From JADKAV01 sp041393775 (lineage in GTDB: Bacteria > Actinomycetota > Actinomycetes > S36-B12 > UBA10799): 64,000 nt of DNA. Under the pieces are notes generated by a model that was not told the origin of the DNA, made no database searches, and saw only the letters and a program-made list of their open reading frames with translations. This document shows, piece after piece, positions 62,415-64,000 of this stretch (its first letter is position 1; each line of letters starts with the position of its first letter). The DNA lies in assembly GCA_041393775.1 (NCBI GenBank), contig JAWKJM010000006.1:62001-126000 (forward strand), given 5' to 3'. A program made the position numbers and the translations under genes.

Positions 62415-62602
62415 CAGATTCGCCGGAATATCTTGTTGTACAGCGCACCCCTGTCCCCCTCGCAACGCACACCGTCGCCCGGTGAACACTCCGAAGATTC
62501 CGGGCGAGCCGAAACGGGTGCAGCCGAGCCGGAATACCGACCTGACCAGGGGAAATGCTGGCAAGGGCGGCGTGTCGAAGTAACGCACAGCGCCAATTCG
62601 CC
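62415..62602 (+). repeat. PrimPol-tail repeat, copy E, with trailing half-site
   Basis: GATTCGCCGGAATATCTTG at 62416, a diverged centre (the inner hairpin has one mismatch) and PKIPGEPKRVQPSRNTDLT in frame, ending like copy D. CAGCGCCAATTCGCC at 62588 is the trailing half-site, at the same 36-base distance from the end of the repeat as in copy D. The gap 62293-62708 holds nothing else recognisable. Confidence 0.86.
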
Positions 62603-62708
62603 TATCCCCAGATGTGGGCAGGGTGAAGGCTACGAGCGCAAACCGGCGTCGAGATCTCGGACGACCTCCTTGCGGTGCCGCGCCCAAGGGCCACAGTTGC
62701 CGACGTGC

Positions 62709-64000
62709 TCAGTGCTTCTTGGCGCGGACGACTTTGAGCCGGTAGGCCTTGCGCAGTGGCAGCAGAGTCGCGCTACCAGGGGCTTTCGCGCGTATCTTGC
62801 ACACGCCGGGCTTGAGGCCCCTAGCAGACGCCTTCTTCTTCTTGACCTTGCAGGTCTTCTTCGTCAGGGTCTTCCATGCAAGGCGCTGGCCGGCAGTCGA
62901 GCGTCTAGGCAACTTCACAGGTTTGCCGACCGCGACCTTCTTCGCGACCTTGCCCGCGACGCCCTGTTTGGTGCGTCCAGTGGCCGGGGTTTGAGTGGTC
63001 GGAGTCTGAGTCGCCGGGGGCTGAGTCGAGGTCGGGACATCGGCGACTTGGACCGCTTCGGTCACAAACGTGAACTCCGCGTAGCCCGGGCGCTTCAGCG
63101 TGAGTCGCACCGCCAGGTCCTTGCCCGCGTCGGCAGCGGTGACTGTGTATGTCTGGGATTTCGCCCCCGCCAGGTCGTGCCCGTCACGCCGCCACTGGTA
63201 GTCGGTGACCCCGATTCCGGAGGGCCAGGTGCCTGCCTGGACTTCAAGCGTGCTGTTCGCCTTGGCATCACCGGTGATCTTAGGTGGGCTGCTGGGAGCG
63301 GGAGCGTCCTGGCACGACAGCACAATCTCGAGATCCAACTGTGGCGGAGGCACCGGCAACTGATCCGTCGAGCCGGAATCGCACCGTGCCGCCGACGCCG
63401 TCACCTTGTACCAACCGGGAATGACATCCCAGCCGAACTCGCCGAAGGAGCTCGTGACATCCGGGTTACGGCGGTTGCCGGGGGACATGATCGAGTCACC
63501 ATCCGCGACGACTGCATACGGGCCGCCCTCCGCATCCGAACGCGACAGCGTGACGGTCGCGGCCGCTAGCGGTACCCCGTACTGGTTCACCACAGTGCCA
63601 CTCGGGTCGATATATATGTCGAATCCGCGGTCGTCTTGGGTTCCGCCCGGGCAGGTGACCTTGATGTCGATGTGCGCGGCACCATGGTCCGGGTAGGCCT
63701 TGGGGATTGTGGCGCTATATGTGCCCGCCGGGCCTTCGGCCATGTCCCCCTCGTGCAGGATCCGAGAACCAAGACTCATTGCGTAGTACACCTGGGCGCC
63801 TTGACAGGCGTGCGTCGTCAGAGTCAGGTCCGCCAACCAGAACACGACCGGTTCCCCGTTGTCCGTCACGGCTACGTGCGTCAGTGTGGTGTTGCCGGGC
63901 AGCGGTTCCGGTGCGGCCAACACGATATCGGGCACCGTCGTTACTTCCCCGCCCAGGATCTGGAACTCGCCGTTGCCCGGGCGCAGCGGACTGTCCGCTG
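62709..64000 (-). CDS. Large secreted Ig-like/carboxypeptidase-regulatory-like protein, N-terminus beyond the right edge
   Basis: 430 residues visible, open at the right edge. Domains from the N-terminal side: a beta domain with DNGEPVVFWLADLTL (possible Cys in THACQGAQ), a CarboxypepD_reg-like unit (GTVVNQYGVPLAAATVTLSRSD ... FGEFGWDVIPGWYKVTA), an Ig-like unit (PPKITGDAKANSTLEVQAGTWP ... YQWRRDG ... YTVTAADAGKDLAVRLTLKRPG), a Thr/Pro linker (TQPPATQTPTTQTPATG) and a Lys-rich C-terminal domain (RRSTAGQRLAWKTLTKKTCK ... RKAYRLKV). A surface or extracellular role is likely; the function is unknown. Confidence 0.85.
   Translation of the reverse strand, partial: ADSPLRPGNGEFQILGGEVTTVPDIVLAAPEPLPGNTTLTHVAVTDNGEPVVFWLADLTLTTHACQGAQVYYAMSLGSRILHEGDMAEGPAGTYSATIPKAYPDHGAAHIDIKVTCPGGTQDDRGFDIYIDPSGTVVNQYGVPLAAATVTLSRSDAEGGPYAVVADGDSIMSPGNRRNPDVTSSFGEFGWDVIPGWYKVTASAARCDSGSTDQLPVPPPQLDLEIVLSCQDAPAPSSPPKITGDAKANSTLEVQAGTWPSGIGVTDYQWRRDGHDLAGAKSQTYTVTAADAGKDLAVRLTLKRPGYAEFTFVTEAVQVADVPTSTQPPATQTPTTQTPATGRTKQGVAGKVAKKVAVGKPVKLPRRSTAGQRLAWKTLTKKTCKVKKKKASARGLKPGVCKIRAKAPGSATLLPLRKAYRLKVVRAKKH

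Noticed and set aside
49219..62602. Classical integron
   Set aside because: No integrase in the window, no GTTRRRY core seen, gene orientation mixed and units up to 6.4 kb; only the weaker attC-like comparison is kept.
1..64000. tRNA, rRNA or replication origin
   Set aside because: No cloverleaf sequence, rRNA segment, dnaA box cluster or dif-like site was recognised by eye; a tRNA scan would settle this.

Overview
The window is high-GC DNA from an actinomycete (Actinomycetota). It carries a complete Pup-proteasome set (pup, prcB, prcA, pafA, dop, arc/mpa), the mycothiol ligase mshC, an LLM-class flavin enzyme of the F420-dependent type, helY, trmI and the conserved gene string that Mycobacterium tuberculosis keeps around Rv2089-Rv2136. 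The genus cannot be read from this sequence. The array of secreted FG-GAP and RCC1 proteins with Lys/Arg-rich C-termini suggests an environmental or aquatic actinomycete, but that is inference.

Layout. 1-4875: the 3'-truncated lnt and a shrunken amidohydrolase-like gene, an acyl-CoA dehydrogenase coupled to an M24 peptidase, and a 5'-3' exonuclease. 4857-15150 (minus strand): pup-prcB-prcA-pafA, two FKBP isomerases, a zinc-ribbon protein, tatA-tatC, a diacylglycerol-kinase-like gene and helY. 15262-17771 (plus): dop and a secreted CAP protein, divergent from pup. 18216-26859: arc, trmI, an M50 protease, a RecB-like nuclease, a MacB-type ABC exporter and a HAD phosphatase. 26864-33669: metH, pgi, gnd. 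34049-39316: mshC, an SCO1521-family kinase-like gene, DUF3090, a histidine phosphatase, corA, uppP. 39313-49218: an LLM oxidoreductase, an aldo/keto reductase, a maltokinase-like gene, an AidB-like dehydrogenase, DUF2505, zapE, a RibD-C reductase, and the DNA repair pair ligC-primase/polymerase. 49219-64000: an accessory region of secreted proteins, a toxin-antitoxin pair and gene debris.

Functional themes. Pup is made ready by Dop, ligated by PafA and fed by ARC to the PrcA/PrcB core. Tat export, Lnt lipoprotein acylation, UppP and FKBPs serve the envelope. MshC makes mycothiol. LigC and the PrimPol form an NHEJ-type pair. Many start codons sit 6-8 bases behind a TANNNT box, so leaderless transcription appears common.

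The most unusual content is repetitive. (1) The last ~50 bp of the primase/polymerase gene, preceded from the second copy on by a conserved ~75-bp palindromic block, recurs four more times downstream. The copies keep the encoded peptide with synonymous changes. They divide 49-62.5 kb into units of 1.5-6.4 kb, which looks like serial site-specific insertion at the 3' end of that gene, or a cassette array with hairpin recombination sites. No recombinase is visible. (2) Two intergenic hairpin families, one with 29-bp arms and compensatory changes (4 loci) and one with nested palindromes (5 loci), punctuate the housekeeping part. (3) The FG-GAP, RCC1 and Ig-like secreted proteins of the array share a Lys/Arg-rich C-terminal domain.
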